Position numbers and translations under genes: made by a program
The notes under the pieces: model-generated
Database searches by the model: none
Seen by the model: the letters and a program-made list of their open reading frames with translations, nothing else
What the model was told of the DNA's origin: nothing
Part shown: positions 1 through 8,313 of the stretch, one piece after another
How the letters are laid out: each line of letters opens with the position of its first letter
Position numbering within the stretch: position 1 is the stretch's first letter
Origin: an uncultured Clostridia bacterium
Lineage (GTDB): Bacteria; Bacillota; Clostridia; Oscillospirales; Acutalibacteraceae
Reading direction: 5' to 3'
Assembly: GCA_944380775.1 (NCBI GenBank)
Contig: CALWIP010000049.1
Coordinates: forward strand, 1 to 43,421
Length of the DNA stretch: 43,421 bases

Positions 1-70
1 CGTGGCCGGGACGGCCGTTTTCCGCGCCGAAAACCCCGCCGAAGCCGTGCGCGTTTTGCGCGAGGCCTAG
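1..70 (+). CDS. 3' end of a ribulose-phosphate 3-epimerase-like gene (partial)
   Basis: Only the last 22 codons lie in the window, in the frame starting at base 2 and ending with TAG at 68-70. The visible tail has the form VAGTAVF followed by a short acidic stretch and an amphipathic EAVRVLREA end. This matches the usual C-terminus of ribulose-phosphate 3-epimerase, where a G(S/T)AVF phosphate-binding turn precedes the final helix. The enzyme would interconvert ribulose 5-phosphate and xylulose 5-phosphate in the cytoplasm. With so few residues another TIM-barrel phosphate-binding enzyme is possible. A palindrome-rich repeat follows directly and may serve as its terminator. Confidence 0.5.
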   Translation, partial: VAGTAVFRAENPAEAVRVLREA

Positions 71-301
71 TACTTCCAGGGGCTCTGCCCCTGGAACCCC
101 GCCGCCTTTTGAAAAAGGCGGGCGAAAACTTTATCCCGCTTCGCAGCGCTTCTTCAGGGCGTTTCCACGGGAGCTTGTTCTTTCTCTCGCGCGGTCTGCG
201 AGGGCCTTGTTTCGGAAACACCCGGCGCGCGGCGGGGGTGCAGGCTTTAGCCTGCCGCGATGCGCGGCGGTGGCCTGCCCCCCGCATGGGGGGGTCCAGA
301 C
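71..301. repeat. Mosaic intergenic repeat, copy R1
   Basis: This gap between the rpe-like gene end and the ilvD end has no credible gene. It holds a stem TTCCAGGGGC/GCCCCTGGAA (74-96), a stem CCGCCTTTT/AAAAGGCGG (102-121), a module beginning CCACGGGAGCTTGTTC (about 157-172), the palindrome GCAGGCTTTAGCCTGC (240-255) and a C6/G6 stem (278-293). The same modules recur at 19257-19950 and, inverted, at 29160-29330. The second stem followed by AAAACTTT could end the upstream transcript. Confidence 0.75.
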
Positions 302-310
302 TTAGTCTGG
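296..310 (-). repeat. Palindrome centred on the ilvD stop codon
   Basis: CCAGAC-TTA-GTCTGG is a perfect six-base inverted repeat whose three-base centre is the complement of the TAA stop of ilvD (302-304). It resembles the mini-palindromes found in the other repeats of the window (240-255, 18060-18074, 19257-19272, 29171-29186). It could form a hairpin at the very end of the coding sequence. No T-run follows, so a simple terminator is not supported. Confidence 0.6.
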
Positions 311-1957
311 GAAGACGGCGCCGCGGGAGCCGGAGGAAACCAGCTGGGCGTAGCGTTTGAGGTAGCCGTGGAGTTCGCGCCGGGGCGCGGACCATGCGGC
401 GCGCCGGGCGGCGAGTTCCTCTTCGGGGACGAGCAGGTTCAGCGCGCGGCGGGTGATGTCGACTTCAATGAGGTCGCCGTCGCGTACCAGCGCAATCGGC
501 CCGCCGGTAAACGCCTCGGGCGAAATATGCCCCACGGCCGCGCCGCGCGTCGCGCCGGAGAACCGCCCGTCCGTGAGGAGCGCCACGCTCGCGCCCAGGC
601 CCATCCCCGTCAACGCGGAGGTCGGGGCCAGCATTTCGCGCATGCCCGGCCCGCCCTGCGGGCCTTCGTACCGGATGACCACTACGTCCCCGGGGCGGAT
701 CTTCCCCGAAAGGATCGCCTCGGACGCGTCTTCCTCGCGGTCAAAGCAGCGCGCCGGGCCCGTGTGCTGCATCATCTCCGGCGCGACCGCGCCTTGCTTG
801 ACCACCGCGCCTTCCGGCGCGAGGTTGCCCCACAGCACCGCGATGCCGCCGTCCTGCCGGAAGGGATGTTCCAGCGTGCGCAGGATTTCCCCGTCCGCCG
901 CCGGGGCCGCCGCAATGCGGTCCGCCACCGTGCCGTCCACCGTCCGGCAGTCCGTGTGGATCATCCCGCCGCGCGCCAGTTCCCGGAATACCGCCGGGAT
1001 GCCGCCCACCTTGTGCAGGTCCGTCAGGAAGACTTGGCTCGCCGGGTTCAGCTTGCACAGCTGCGGCGTCTCCCGGCTGATGCGGTCGATCTCCCGCAGG
1101 TCCAGCGGCACGCCGATCTCGTGCGCAATGGCCGTCAAATGCAGCACGGAGTTCGTCGAGCAGCCCATCGCCATTTCGCCGCGCAGCGCGTTCTCAAACG
1201 CCGCCGGCGTGAGGATGTCCTTCGGGCGGAGGTCCTGCCGCAGCAGTTCCATCACCCGCTCGCCCGCCGTCTTCGCCATGCGCAGCCGCTCTGAGAGCAC
1301 CGCCGCCACCGTGCCGTTCCCCGGCAGGCCCATGCCGGTGGCCTCCACCAGGCAGTTCATCGAGTTTGCCGTGTACATCCCGGAGCAGGAGCCGCACGTC
1401 GGGCAGGCGGCCTCTTCCAGCGCCGCCAGCTCTTCGGTGGAAAGGTTCCCCTGCGCGTGCGCGCCCACCGCCTCAAACATCTCCGAAAGGCCGAAGCGCG
1501 TCCCGTTGTGTTCGCCCGGCAGCATCGGCCCGCCGCTGATAAAGAGGCACGGCAGGTTCAGCCGGCACGCCGCCAGCATCATCCCCGGGACAATCTTGTC
1601 GCAGTTCGGCAGGAACACCGCCGCGTCCACCGGGTGCGCCGTGAGCATCACTTCAATGGAGTCCGCAATCAATTCGCGCGAGCAGAGCGAATATTTCATC
1701 CCCTCGTGGTTCATCGAGAGCCCATCGCAGACGCCGATGGTCTGGAACTCAAACGGCACGCCGCCCGCATTGCGGATGCCCGCCTTCACGGCTTCGCCGA
1801 TGTCCTTTAAGTGCCGGTGCCCCGGGATGTAGTCGCTCGCCGAGTTGACGACGGCGACAAACGGCCGCTTCATCTCCGCGTCCGTCAGGCCCAGCGCCCG
1901 CAAAAGCGAACGGTGCGGCGCGCGGGCCGGCCCGCTCTTCATCAAATCGCTCCTCAT
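302..1957 (-). CDS. ilvD: Dihydroxy-acid dehydratase
   Basis: A 551-residue cytoplasmic enzyme of valine, leucine and isoleucine synthesis that dehydrates 2,3-dihydroxy acids to 2-oxo acids. It has the family cysteine motifs [25 protein letters not shown] and GCSTNS. The N-terminal motif is [12 protein letters not shown] with glycine where [2Fe-2S] enzymes have cysteine, as in the E. coli-type [4Fe-4S] enzyme, so an oxygen-sensitive cluster is inferred. The start at 1957 gives the sequence MRSDLMKSG and has a purine-rich GGGAGCGGAG site upstream; a longer reading frame to 2026 is less likely. The ATG overlaps the stop of the upstream membrane protein by four bases (ATGA), so the two are translationally coupled. 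No other branched-chain genes are present here. Confidence 0.93.
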   Translation of the reverse strand: MRSDLMKSGPARAPHRSLLRALGLTDAEMKRPFVAVVNSASDYIPGHRHLKDIGEAVKAGIRNAGGVPFEFQTIGVCDGLSMNHEGMKYSLCSRELIADSIEVMLTAHPVDAAVFLPNCDKIVPGMMLAACRLNLPCLFISGGPMLPGEHNGTRFGLSEMFEAVGAHAQGNLSTEELAALEEAACPTCGSCSGMYTANSMNCLVEATGMGLPGNGTVAAVLSERLRMAKTAGERVMELLRQDLRPKDILTPAAFENALRGEMAMGCSTNSVLHLTAIAHEIGVPLDLREIDRISRETPQLCKLNPASQVFLTDLHKVGGIPAVFRELARGGMIHTDCRTVDGTVADRIAAAPAADGEILRTLEHPFRQDGGIAVLWGNLAPEGAVVKQGAVAPEMMQHTGPARCFDREEDASEAILSGKIRPGDVVVIRYEGPQGGPGMREMLAPTSALTGMGLGASVALLTDGRFSGATRGAAVGHISPEAFTGGPIALVRDGDLIEVDITRRALNLLVPEEELAARRAAWSAPRRELHGYLKRYAQLVSSGSRGAVFPD

Positions 1958-2784
1958 GCTTCTCCGCTCCCTTCTCCCGCGTCCGGCAGCGGCTCGTCCG
2001 CCGCCAAGCGGTTCAAAAATTCCCAATAATCCGCGTGTTTCTGTTCAATGCCGTCCTGGCCCTCCAGCGTCGTGCGCGAAATCGCGCGGATGCTCACGCC
2101 CAGCGGCGAGACGTATTCGTCCACAAATTCCTGCGTGCATTGCCCCGTGGAAACCCAGCTCTCCGAAAGCTTCTCCAGCGCCGCGCAATCCCCCCACGGG
2201 ATGCGCATGTTCTGGTAGTCGTCCGCGCCCTCCGGCGGGTCCGAGCCGTCGGCGGCGTAGGCGAAGACGCCGTCCGCGCTGCGCAGCAGGAAATTCTCGT
2301 CGTCCATGATGTAGATCATGCTGTCGCCGGCTTGCAGGTCCGCCATATAGCGCGTGATGCCCGCCATCTGGTAGTAGGCGTTGTCCACGCTGCCGCCCAC
2401 CATGCCGGTTCCGGCCGCCTCCGGCGCGGACGACGCCGACGCGCTGTCTGTCAGCGAGTAGACGTTCACCTGCACGACGACCTCGCCGTCGCCGTTGCGG
2501 TCTTTCCCGTAGGGCTCCAGCGCCTCCCCCATCGCGTCGGAAAAGCTCTGTAAGTACGAATTGTTCGTCACAATGGCGATTTGATAATCCGGGTCCACGC
2601 GCGACAGCAGCTCCGCCGCGAACGACCACACCAGGAATACCGCGATGGCGCCGAATACGACGTGCAGTTTGTGGTAATACCAAAAATTCTGCCATTTCGA
2701 GCGCGGCGTATCCGCCTTGATCTCCGCGCCAACTTTATTGATGGTTTCTTCTCCGGCGTTCCAGAGGTAACGGTCCCGGGCCAA
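1954..2784 (-). CDS. Single-pass membrane protein of unknown function
   Basis: A 276-residue protein. Residues 1-45 are cytoplasmic-looking and carry a [13 protein letters not shown] motif just before one transmembrane segment (about residues 45-65). The rest is an acidic, probably extracellular domain with a low-complexity serine/alanine patch. Many Clostridia encode proteins with this NFWYYHK-plus-membrane-helix start, all without known function. A GTG at 2793 sits directly on the Shine-Dalgarno sequence AAAGGGGA, which is too close. The TTG at 2784 lies eight bases after it and is the better start. The gene is first in a two-gene operon with ilvD. Confidence 0.75.
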   Translation of the reverse strand: MARDRYLWNAGEETINKVGAEIKADTPRSKWQNFWYYHKLHVVFGAIAVFLVWSFAAELLSRVDPDYQIAIVTNNSYLQSFSDAMGEALEPYGKDRNGDGEVVVQVNVYSLTDSASASSAPEAAGTGMVGGSVDNAYYQMAGITRYMADLQAGDSMIYIMDDENFLLRSADGVFAYAADGSDPPEGADDYQNMRIPWGDCAALEKLSESWVSTGQCTQEFVDEYVSPLGVSIRAISRTTLEGQDGIEQKHADYWEFLNRLAADEPLPDAGEGSGEA

Positions 2785-2834
2785 AACGATCACTCCCCTT
2801 TGATCCCGCGCAGGGCGGGTCCTTTCAAATTTTG

Positions 2835-2863
2835 ATTGTAGCAGATTTCCCCGGCGCTTGCAA
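2835..2863 (-). promoter_or_regulatory. Sigma-A promoter of the membrane protein-ilvD operon
   Basis: On the minus strand TTGCAA (2863-2858) is separated by 17 bases from TACAAT (2840-2835), with a TGC extended -10. It lies about 50 bases before the TTG start at 2784. Confidence 0.75.
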
Positions 2864-2900
2864 GGCCGGGGGAATTTCTGTGAAAATTGTTTACATTTCC

Positions 2901-2930
2901 GGATGATCCCCGCGCAATTGGGGCATGCTG
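2901..2930 (+). promoter_or_regulatory. Possible sigma-G promoter of spoVAD
   Basis: GGATG (2901-2905), an 18-base spacer and CATGCTG (2924-2930) approximate the forespore sigma-G consensus GMATR-N18-CATWMTA, with four of five and five of seven bases matching. It lies 46 bases before the spoVAD ATG. Sigma-G control of spoVA genes is established in Bacillus; here it is inferred. Confidence 0.4.
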
Positions 2931-2975
2931 AGGATGGGAAAAGGAATGTGAGACGATGCGAAAGGAGGGGACCGT

Positions 2976-3989
2976 ATGCCGGAACGCCTGGGGCGCTACA
3001 CGCTGCGGCTGGAGCGCCCGGCCGGGGTGCTGGGGTTTGCCGCCGTAGCCGGGAAAAAGGAGGGCGAAGGCCCGCTGGGCGCCGCGTTTGACCGCGTGTA
3101 CCCCGACGCGGACCTCGGCGAGGCGAGCTGGGAAAAAGCGGAGGCGCGCATGCAGGGCGACGCGCTGCGCACGGCGCTGGACAAAGCGGGGCTCTCGCCC
3201 GCGCAGCTCGACTGCGTCCTCGCCGGGGACCTGCTCAACCAGTGCATTTCATCCACGTTCGGCCTGCGCGAGTTCGGCGTGCCGTTCCTCGGGCAGTACG
3301 GCGCCTGTTCCACCATGGCGCAGGCGCTGGGCCTTGCCGCGCTGCTGGTGGAGTGCGGCGCGGCCGGGCGCTGCGCGGCGGTGACGTCGTCCCACTTCTG
3401 CACGGCGGAGCGGCAGTTCCGCACCCCGCTGGAATACGGCGGGCAGCGCGCCCCCACGGCCCAGTGGACGGTAACCGGCGCGGGCGCGGCGCTGCTCGGC
3501 CCCGGCGGCGCGCCGCGCGTGCAGGCTGTGACGTTCGGCCGCATGCGGGACCTCGGCGTGAAGGACGCTTCCAACATGGGCGCGGCCATGGCCCCGGCTG
3601 CGGCGCAGACGCTCTGCGACTTTTGGCGCGACACCGGCACCGGGCCGCAGGAGTACGACCTCATCCTCACCGGGGACCTCGGCGCGGTGGGCAGCGCCCT
3701 GCTGCGGGACCTGCTGCGCCGCGAGGGCCTGGACCCCGGCGGCCGCCTGCAGGACTGCGGCCTGTGGATCTTCGACCGCGCCGCCCAGGACGTCCACGCG
3801 GGCGGGAGCGGCTGCGGGTGCTCGGCGGCGGTGCTCTGCTCCGCCGTCCTCCAGGGCATGCAGGCCGGGCGCTGGCGGCGCGTCCTCTTCTGCGGCACCG
3901 GCGCGCTCATGTCCCCCACCTCTTCCCAGCAGGGGGAAAGCATCCCCGGCATTGCGCACGCCGTGCTGCTGGAGGCGCGCGGAGATTGA
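2976..3989 (+). CDS. spoVAD: Stage V sporulation protein AD
   Basis: A 337-residue thiolase-fold protein of the SpoVAD family. In Bacillus it binds dipicolinic acid and forms part of the SpoVA channel in the forespore inner membrane that loads DPA into spores. Matching features are the early LDCVLAGDLLNQC stretch, the FLGQYGACSTMAQ segment, TSSHFCTAERQFR, and a C-terminal half with a GCGCSA motif; the length is normal for the family. The ATG at 2976 is preceded by a strong AAAGGAGGGG site. spoVAC and spoVAE, usually adjacent, are absent, so this is an orphan copy or the locus has been split. The promoter of the next gene overlaps its stop codon. Confidence 0.93.
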   Translation: MPERLGRYTLRLERPAGVLGFAAVAGKKEGEGPLGAAFDRVYPDADLGEASWEKAEARMQGDALRTALDKAGLSPAQLDCVLAGDLLNQCISSTFGLREFGVPFLGQYGACSTMAQALGLAALLVECGAAGRCAAVTSSHFCTAERQFRTPLEYGGQRAPTAQWTVTGAGAALLGPGGAPRVQAVTFGRMRDLGVKDASNMGAAMAPAAAQTLCDFWRDTGTGPQEYDLILTGDLGAVGSALLRDLLRREGLDPGGRLQDCGLWIFDRAAQDVHAGGSGCGCSAAVLCSAVLQGMQAGRWRRVLFCGTGALMSPTSSQQGESIPGIAHAVLLEARGD

Positions 3990-4014
3990 CTTTCCGCCGC
4001 CGCGTGCGTATAAT
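3986..4014 (+). promoter_or_regulatory. Promoter of the GH13 gene
   Basis: TTGACT (3986-3991), 17 bases, TATAAT (4009-4014): a near-consensus sigma-A promoter. Its -35 overlaps the TGA stop of spoVAD. It gives the amylase gene its own vegetative promoter and a leader of about 95 bases. Confidence 0.85.
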
Positions 4015-4051
4015 AATAATATAGAAAAGAGAACGCCGCTCCCGGCGGACG

Positions 4052-4076
4052 GCCCGCGCAGCCGGCGCGGGCTTTT
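4052..4076 (+). terminator. Terminator-like hairpin in the GH13 leader
   Basis: GCCCGCGC (4052-4059) pairs with GCGCGGGC (4065-4072) and is followed by TTTT. It lies between the promoter at 3986 and the amylase start, so it may attenuate transcription or end spoVAD read-through. The T-run is short, so it would be a weak terminator. Confidence 0.5.
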
Positions 4077-4114
4077 CCCGCATCTGCCGCCGGAGCTTGG
4101 GAGGCCATGCCACA

Positions 4115-6061
4115 ATGTTCAATTCCCGCAACCACAATTACCGTTCCCCCATGGGCGCCGTCGCGGAAGGGCAAAGCGTCCATTTCAAAATCACCATGCC
4201 GCGCGAACAGCGCTGCTCTGCGGCGACGCTCGTCGTGCGCGCGGACGGCGGCGGCGAAGAACGCTACGGCATGTTCTGGTGCGGCATGAACGGGGACCTC
4301 GCAGAATGGTGGGAGTGCGACTATACCCCGCGGCAGGCGGGCCTGTTCTTCTACCATTTTGAGGCCGACACGCTCTGGGGCCGCCAGCGCATTTCGCGCT
4401 CCGCCAACGCGGAGGGCGTGTTCGGCGGGAACGCCTCCTGGCAGCTCACCGTCTACCAAAAGGACCTGCGCACGCCGGACTGGCTCGCCGGCGGCGTGAT
4501 GTACCAGATTTTCCCGGACCGCTTCGCGGCCTCCGGCGAACCGAAGGAAAACCTGCCCGCCGGGCGGCGCTACCACCGCGTGTGGGGCGAGCTGCCCGAA
4601 TGGGAGCCGGACGAGAGCGGCGAGATTACCAACCGCGACTATTTCGGCGGGGACCTCAAGGGCGTGACGCAGAAGCTCGATTATTTGCAATCGCTCGGCG
4701 TGACCTGCATCTATTTCAACCCGGTTTTCGAATCCCATTCGAACCACCGCTACGACACCGCGGATTATTCCAAAATCGACCCGCTGCTCGGCACGGAGGA
4801 CGACTTCCGCCGCCTGTGCGAAGAAGCCTCGCTGCGCGGCATCCGCATTGTGCTCGACGGCGTGTTCAACCACACCGGCAGCGACAGCGTCTACTTCAAC
4901 CGCGAGGGCCGCTACCCCTCCCCCGGCGCGTACCAGTCGCAGGAGTCGCCGTACTACCCGTGGTATGAGTTCACCCATTGGCCGGACCAGTACCACTGCT
5001 GGTGGGGTTTTTTGACGCTGCCGGACGTCTGCGAGGAAAACCCCGCCTATCTTTCGTACATCACCGGGCCGGGCGGCATCGCGCAGAAATGGCTCGCCTG
5101 CGGCGCCTCCGGCTGGCGGCTCGACGTCGCCGACGAACTGCCGGACGGCTTCCTGGACCGGCTCGCCGCCTCCGTCAAAGAGCAGGACCCCGACGCGCTG
5201 GTGCTCGGCGAAGTGTGGGAAGACGCGTCGAATAAAATCGCCTACGGCAAGCGCCGCCGCTACCTGCTCGGCGGCCAGCTCGACAGCGTGATGAATTACC
5301 CGTTCCGCAACGCAATCCTCGGGTTTTTAACCGGCGCGGACCCCGCCGCGATGATGGAAATCATCATGGACGTGCTGGAAAACTACCCGCCGCAGGTCAT
5401 CCGCCTTTTGATGAACCACATTGGCACGCACGACACCGAGCGCGCGCTCACCGTGCTGGCGGGCGAGCCGGTGCGCGGCCACGGCCGCAAATGGCAGAGC
5501 GCCGCCCACCTCACGCGCGAACGCCGCGCGCGCGGCCTGCGCCTGATGCGCCTCGCCGCGCTGATGCAGTACACGCTGCCCGGCGTGCCGTGCATCTACT
5601 ACGGCGACGAAGCCGGCATGGAGGGCTACAAGGACCCGTTTAACCGCGGCTGCTACCCGTGGGGCCGCGAGGAAACAGAGCTGGTGGACTGGTACCGCTG
5701 GCTCGGCGGGATGCGCCGCGCCCACGCGGACATCCTGCGCGAAGGCCGCATGTACCCGGTTTCCGCCGCGTACCACTGCATGGCCTATGTGCGCTACTGC
5801 GGCGGGAAATCGCTGCTCGTCGCGGTAAATGCCTGCGAGGAGGAACGCCGCGTCCCCGTGCCGCCGGAGTGGGAGAACGCCCGCGCGGTCTTCGGCCCGC
5901 TGCCGGACGACGGCCTGCTGCTGCCGCCCTACGGCTGCGCCGTGCTGCTCCTCGACCCGCCCCCCGCGGAGGAACCGGAGGGCGCGGAGGCGCAAACGGA
6001 AAATCCCGCCGCGCCCGCAACTGCGGAAGAACATCCGGAGGGCCCGGACGCCGCGCCGTAA
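4115..6061 (+). CDS. GH13 alpha-amylase family glycosidase (neopullulanase/cyclomaltodextrinase-like)
   Basis: A 648-residue intracellular enzyme for alpha-glucan or maltodextrin breakdown; no signal peptide is seen. It starts with an N-terminal beta-sandwich of about 120 residues, as in neopullulanase-type enzymes, followed by the (beta/alpha)8 barrel. The four GH13 regions are visible: DGVFNH near residue 250, GWRLDVADE with the nucleophile Asp near 337, LGEVWED with the acid/base Glu near 366, and NHIGTHDTER with the third Asp near 440. A Glu/Pro/Ala-rich tail of about 35 residues ends it. The ATG at 4115 follows GGGAGG by 11 bases; an upstream TTG at 4097 lies on that site and is rejected. 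The exact substrate cannot be assigned from sequence alone. Confidence 0.9.
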   Translation: MFNSRNHNYRSPMGAVAEGQSVHFKITMPREQRCSAATLVVRADGGGEERYGMFWCGMNGDLAEWWECDYTPRQAGLFFYHFEADTLWGRQRISRSANAEGVFGGNASWQLTVYQKDLRTPDWLAGGVMYQIFPDRFAASGEPKENLPAGRRYHRVWGELPEWEPDESGEITNRDYFGGDLKGVTQKLDYLQSLGVTCIYFNPVFESHSNHRYDTADYSKIDPLLGTEDDFRRLCEEASLRGIRIVLDGVFNHTGSDSVYFNREGRYPSPGAYQSQESPYYPWYEFTHWPDQYHCWWGFLTLPDVCEENPAYLSYITGPGGIAQKWLACGASGWRLDVADELPDGFLDRLAASVKEQDPDALVLGEVWEDASNKIAYGKRRRYLLGGQLDSVMNYPFRNAILGFLTGADPAAMMEIIMDVLENYPPQVIRLLMNHIGTHDTERALTVLAGEPVRGHGRKWQSAAHLTRERRARGLRLMRLAALMQYTLPGVPCIYYGDEAGMEGYKDPFNRGCYPWGREETELVDWYRWLGGMRRAHADILREGRMYPVSAAYHCMAYVRYCGGKSLLVAVNACEEERRVPVPPEWENARAVFGPLPDDGLLLPPYGCAVLLLDPPPAEEPEGAEAQTENPAAPATAEEHPEGPDAAP

Positions 6062-6135
6062 CGCGGCGGGCCGGGCCCTCTTCCCCTCCCCCGGCGGGGG
6101 GTTCCCGGCTTCCGGAAAATTTTTTCAAAAAACCC

Positions 6136-6164
6136 TTGCAAAACCGGAAAACGTATGCTATTAT
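6136..6164 (+). promoter_or_regulatory. Promoter of tRNA-Arg
   Basis: TTGCAA (6136-6141), 17 bases, TATTAT (6159-6164), with a TGC extended -10. It lies about 38 bases before the tRNA 5' end. Confidence 0.75.
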
Positions 6165-6202
6165 AGTAGGGCAGTTTTCCGGAGCCTTCCGGGGACGCAA
6201 AT

Positions 6203-6279
6203 GCGCTGGTAGCTCAGCTGGATAGAGTGTCTGACTACGAATCAGAAGGTCGGGGGTTCGAGTCCCTTCCAGCGCGCCA
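6203..6279 (+). tRNA. tRNA-Arg (anticodon ACG)
   Basis: The acceptor stem GCGCTGG (6203-6209) pairs fully with CCAGCGC (6269-6275). The D-arm contains AGCTCAGCTGGATAGAG, the anticodon arm is TCTGA-CTACGAA-TCAGA with anticodon ACG, and the T-loop is TTCGAGT. The discriminator is G and CCA is encoded at 6277-6279. ACG is normally deaminated to ICG to read CGU, CGC and CGA. Confidence 0.97.
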
Positions 6280-6281
6280 AG

Positions 6282-6312
6282 AAAGCAGGCTTGCATGGCA
6301 AGCCTGCTTTTT
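6282..6312 (+). terminator. Rho-independent terminator after tRNA-Arg
   Basis: AAAGCAGGCTTGC (6282-6294) pairs perfectly with GCAAGCCTGCTTT (6298-6310) around a 3-base ATG loop, ending in a run of five T. It starts three bases after the tRNA CCA. Confidence 0.93.
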
Positions 6313-6420
6313 GCTTTTCCCCGGGGGACTCGAACCCGCAGGATCTGAGCGTGAAGAAAACGTGCCGGCGGCTCCCCGCCGCCGGGCGCGGCGGTTCATA
6401 ATTAGTTTACATTTTTCCGC

Positions 6421-6449
6421 TTGACAATCCGGGTGCGGGATGATACTCT
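6421..6449 (+). promoter_or_regulatory. Heat-shock operon promoter
   Basis: A consensus TTGACA (6421-6426) is followed by a -10 within GATACTCT (6442-6449). The transcription start would fall at the edge of, or inside, the CIRCE element. Confidence 0.75.
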
Positions 6450-6460
6450 ATTACATAGAG

Positions 6461-6487
6461 TTAGCACTCACAGAACAAGAGTGCTAA
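6461..6487 (+). promoter_or_regulatory. CIRCE operator (HrcA binding site)
   Basis: TTAGCACTC, nine bases, GAGTGCTAA: an exact match to the CIRCE consensus inverted repeat. HrcA encoded just downstream binds CIRCE and represses the operon until heat shock draws GroE chaperonin away. Confidence 0.97.
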
Positions 6488-6508
6488 CCCGAGAACGGAG
6501 GGAAAGGA

Positions 6509-7531
6509 ATGGAATTGACAGGAAGGAAGCTGAAAATCCTGGCCGCAGTCGTCGACGCCTATGTCGAAACGGGCGAACCTGTCGGCTCCAAGGCCCTGGC
6601 GATGGATCTCGGGGTCTCCTCCGCCACCATCCGCAACGAAATGGCGGACCTTTCGGAAATGGGCCTGCTGGAGCAGCCGCACACGTCGGCCGGGCGCATC
6701 CCCTCCCAGCGCGGGTACCGCTTGTATGTGGACCGCGTCATGGAGCAAAAGCCGGTGCCGCAGGCGGAACGCCTGTACCTGGGCAGCCTGCTGCAAACGG
6801 CGGGGGACCCGGACCGCCTGCTGGAGAGCGTCTCGCAGGCGCTGGCGCTGATGACGCGGTTTGTCGCCGTCTCAACCACGCCGGCGGGCGGCATGGCGAA
6901 GGTCAGCGCGGTGCAGTTTGTGCAGACCAGCCGCCGCAGCGCGATGATCCTGCTGCTCTCGTCCACGCGGACGATTAAGACCCGCGTGTTCCACTGCGAC
7001 TTTGACCTTTCGCCGGAAATTTTGCGCATCTTCTTCCGCACGGTGAACGAAAAGGTCGCCGGGATGCCTGTTTCAGAGATTACGCCCGCGTTTATCCAGT
7101 CGTTTGCGGCGTCGCTCGGCGAGATGACGCTGCTGATGAGCTCGGCGCTCATGGCGCTGCTCGAAGTGGCGCAGGCGTCGATGGAGACGGGCGTGCGGCT
7201 CAACGGGCAGATGAACCTGCTGTTCTACCCCGAATTTGAGGGCGGCGGCGCGCGCCGGGTGATGGATTTCCTCGGCCGGCCGCAAGAGCTGGCGGACCTG
7301 CTGCTGGGGCAGCCGCCCCGCGTGCATGTGCTCATTGGGCGGGAGACGCGGCAGCCGGAGCTCTGCGACTCCAGCGTGGTGTTCGCCCGCTATTCCATCG
7401 GCGGCGACAGCGCCGGGGCCATCGGGGTCATCGGGCCGACGCGCATGGACTACGCGCGGCTGGTGCCCGGCGTGGAATATCTCTCGCGCATGGTGGGGAA
7501 CCTGCTCACAGAATGGATGAAGGAAGATTAG
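6509..7531 (+). CDS. hrcA: Heat-inducible transcription repressor HrcA
   Basis: A 340-residue repressor. The N-terminus is a winged helix (LKILAAVVDAYVETGEPVGSKALA, with a recognition region around VSSATIRNEMADLSEMG). It is followed by the HrcA-specific LEQPHTSAGRIPS segment and a large C-terminal dimerisation/GAF-like domain. The ATG at 6509 is preceded by GGAGGGAAAGG. It is the first gene of the hrcA-grpE-dnaK-dnaJ operon and is autoregulated through CIRCE at 6461-6487. Confidence 0.97.
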   Translation: MELTGRKLKILAAVVDAYVETGEPVGSKALAMDLGVSSATIRNEMADLSEMGLLEQPHTSAGRIPSQRGYRLYVDRVMEQKPVPQAERLYLGSLLQTAGDPDRLLESVSQALALMTRFVAVSTTPAGGMAKVSAVQFVQTSRRSAMILLLSSTRTIKTRVFHCDFDLSPEILRIFFRTVNEKVAGMPVSEITPAFIQSFAASLGEMTLLMSSALMALLEVAQASMETGVRLNGQMNLLFYPEFEGGGARRVMDFLGRPQELADLLLGQPPRVHVLIGRETRQPELCDSSVVFARYSIGGDSAGAIGVIGPTRMDYARLVPGVEYLSRMVGNLLTEWMKED

Positions 7532-7609
7532 AACCCGGACGCGGTCCGGTTCCGATAAAGAACGGCCCGGGCGCAGGCTGCGGGCTTTGGGGAAAGGAGC
7601 TTGAGCCTT

Positions 7610-8185
7610 TTGAGTAAAAAAGACGGGAAGAACCCGGCGGAGGCGGCGGCCCAGGAAGCCGCGCAGGAGGCCGCGGCACAGCAGCCGGAAGACGCCGGCA
7701 CGCCGCCGGAGGCGGCGCTGCAGGAGGAGCTGGAAGCGCTGCGCGCCCAGTGCAAGAAAACCGAGGAGGACATGGCCAAGCAGAAAGACATCCTGCTGCG
7801 CACCGTCGCCGAGTATGACAACTACCGCAAGCGCACCGAGCGCGAAAAGGCGGCGCTCTACACCGACGCAATGGCCGACACCATCTTGGAGTTCCTGCCG
7901 GTGGCAGACAACCTGGAGCGGGCGCTGGCCGTGGAGAATTCCTCCGCGGAGGACCTGCGCAAGGGCGTCGAGATGGTGAACCAGCAGATGCTCGACGCGC
8001 TCTCGAAGCTGGGCGTGGCCGTCATCGGGCTGGAGGGCGAACCCTTCGACCCGCAGCTGCACAACGCCGTCGCCCACGTGGAAAACCAGGACCGCGGCGA
8101 GAACGTCATCGACCAGGTGTTCCAGCGCGGGTACCGCATTGGCGACAAGATTGTGCGCCACGCGATGGTGCAGGTGGCAAATTAG
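7610..8185 (+). CDS. grpE: Nucleotide exchange factor GrpE
   Basis: A 191-residue co-chaperone that releases ADP from DnaK. It has the usual acidic, low-complexity N-terminus, a long helix (about residues 45-100) with DNYRKRTEREK, and the C-terminal beta domain with GEPFDPQLHNAV and GYRIGDKIVRHAMVQV. The start is not ATG. A TTG at 7601 abuts the AAGGAG site, whereas the in-frame TTG at 7610 lies ten bases from it and gives MSKKDGK, a typical beginning. Confidence 0.95.
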   Translation: MSKKDGKNPAEAAAQEAAQEAAAQQPEDAGTPPEAALQEELEALRAQCKKTEEDMAKQKDILLRTVAEYDNYRKRTEREKAALYTDAMADTILEFLPVADNLERALAVENSSAEDLRKGVEMVNQQMLDALSKLGVAVIGLEGEPFDPQLHNAVAHVENQDRGENVIDQVFQRGYRIGDKIVRHAMVQVAN

Positions 8186-8313
8186 CCGCAGGCGCGCGTT
8201 GCAACCCACTCCTGACGGGCCTTGATTTTTTGATCGCATTTTCTTGATCATTTATCACATTTTATTTTTATTATTTCGCTCCCGATTTGGGAGGATTTTT
8301 GGAGGTATGAATG

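Noticed and set aside
5640-6296. A minus-strand frame starting MQACFLGALEGTRTPD
   Set aside because: Its first part is the translated complement of tRNA-Arg, a common false protein, and the rest is antisense to the amylase gene.
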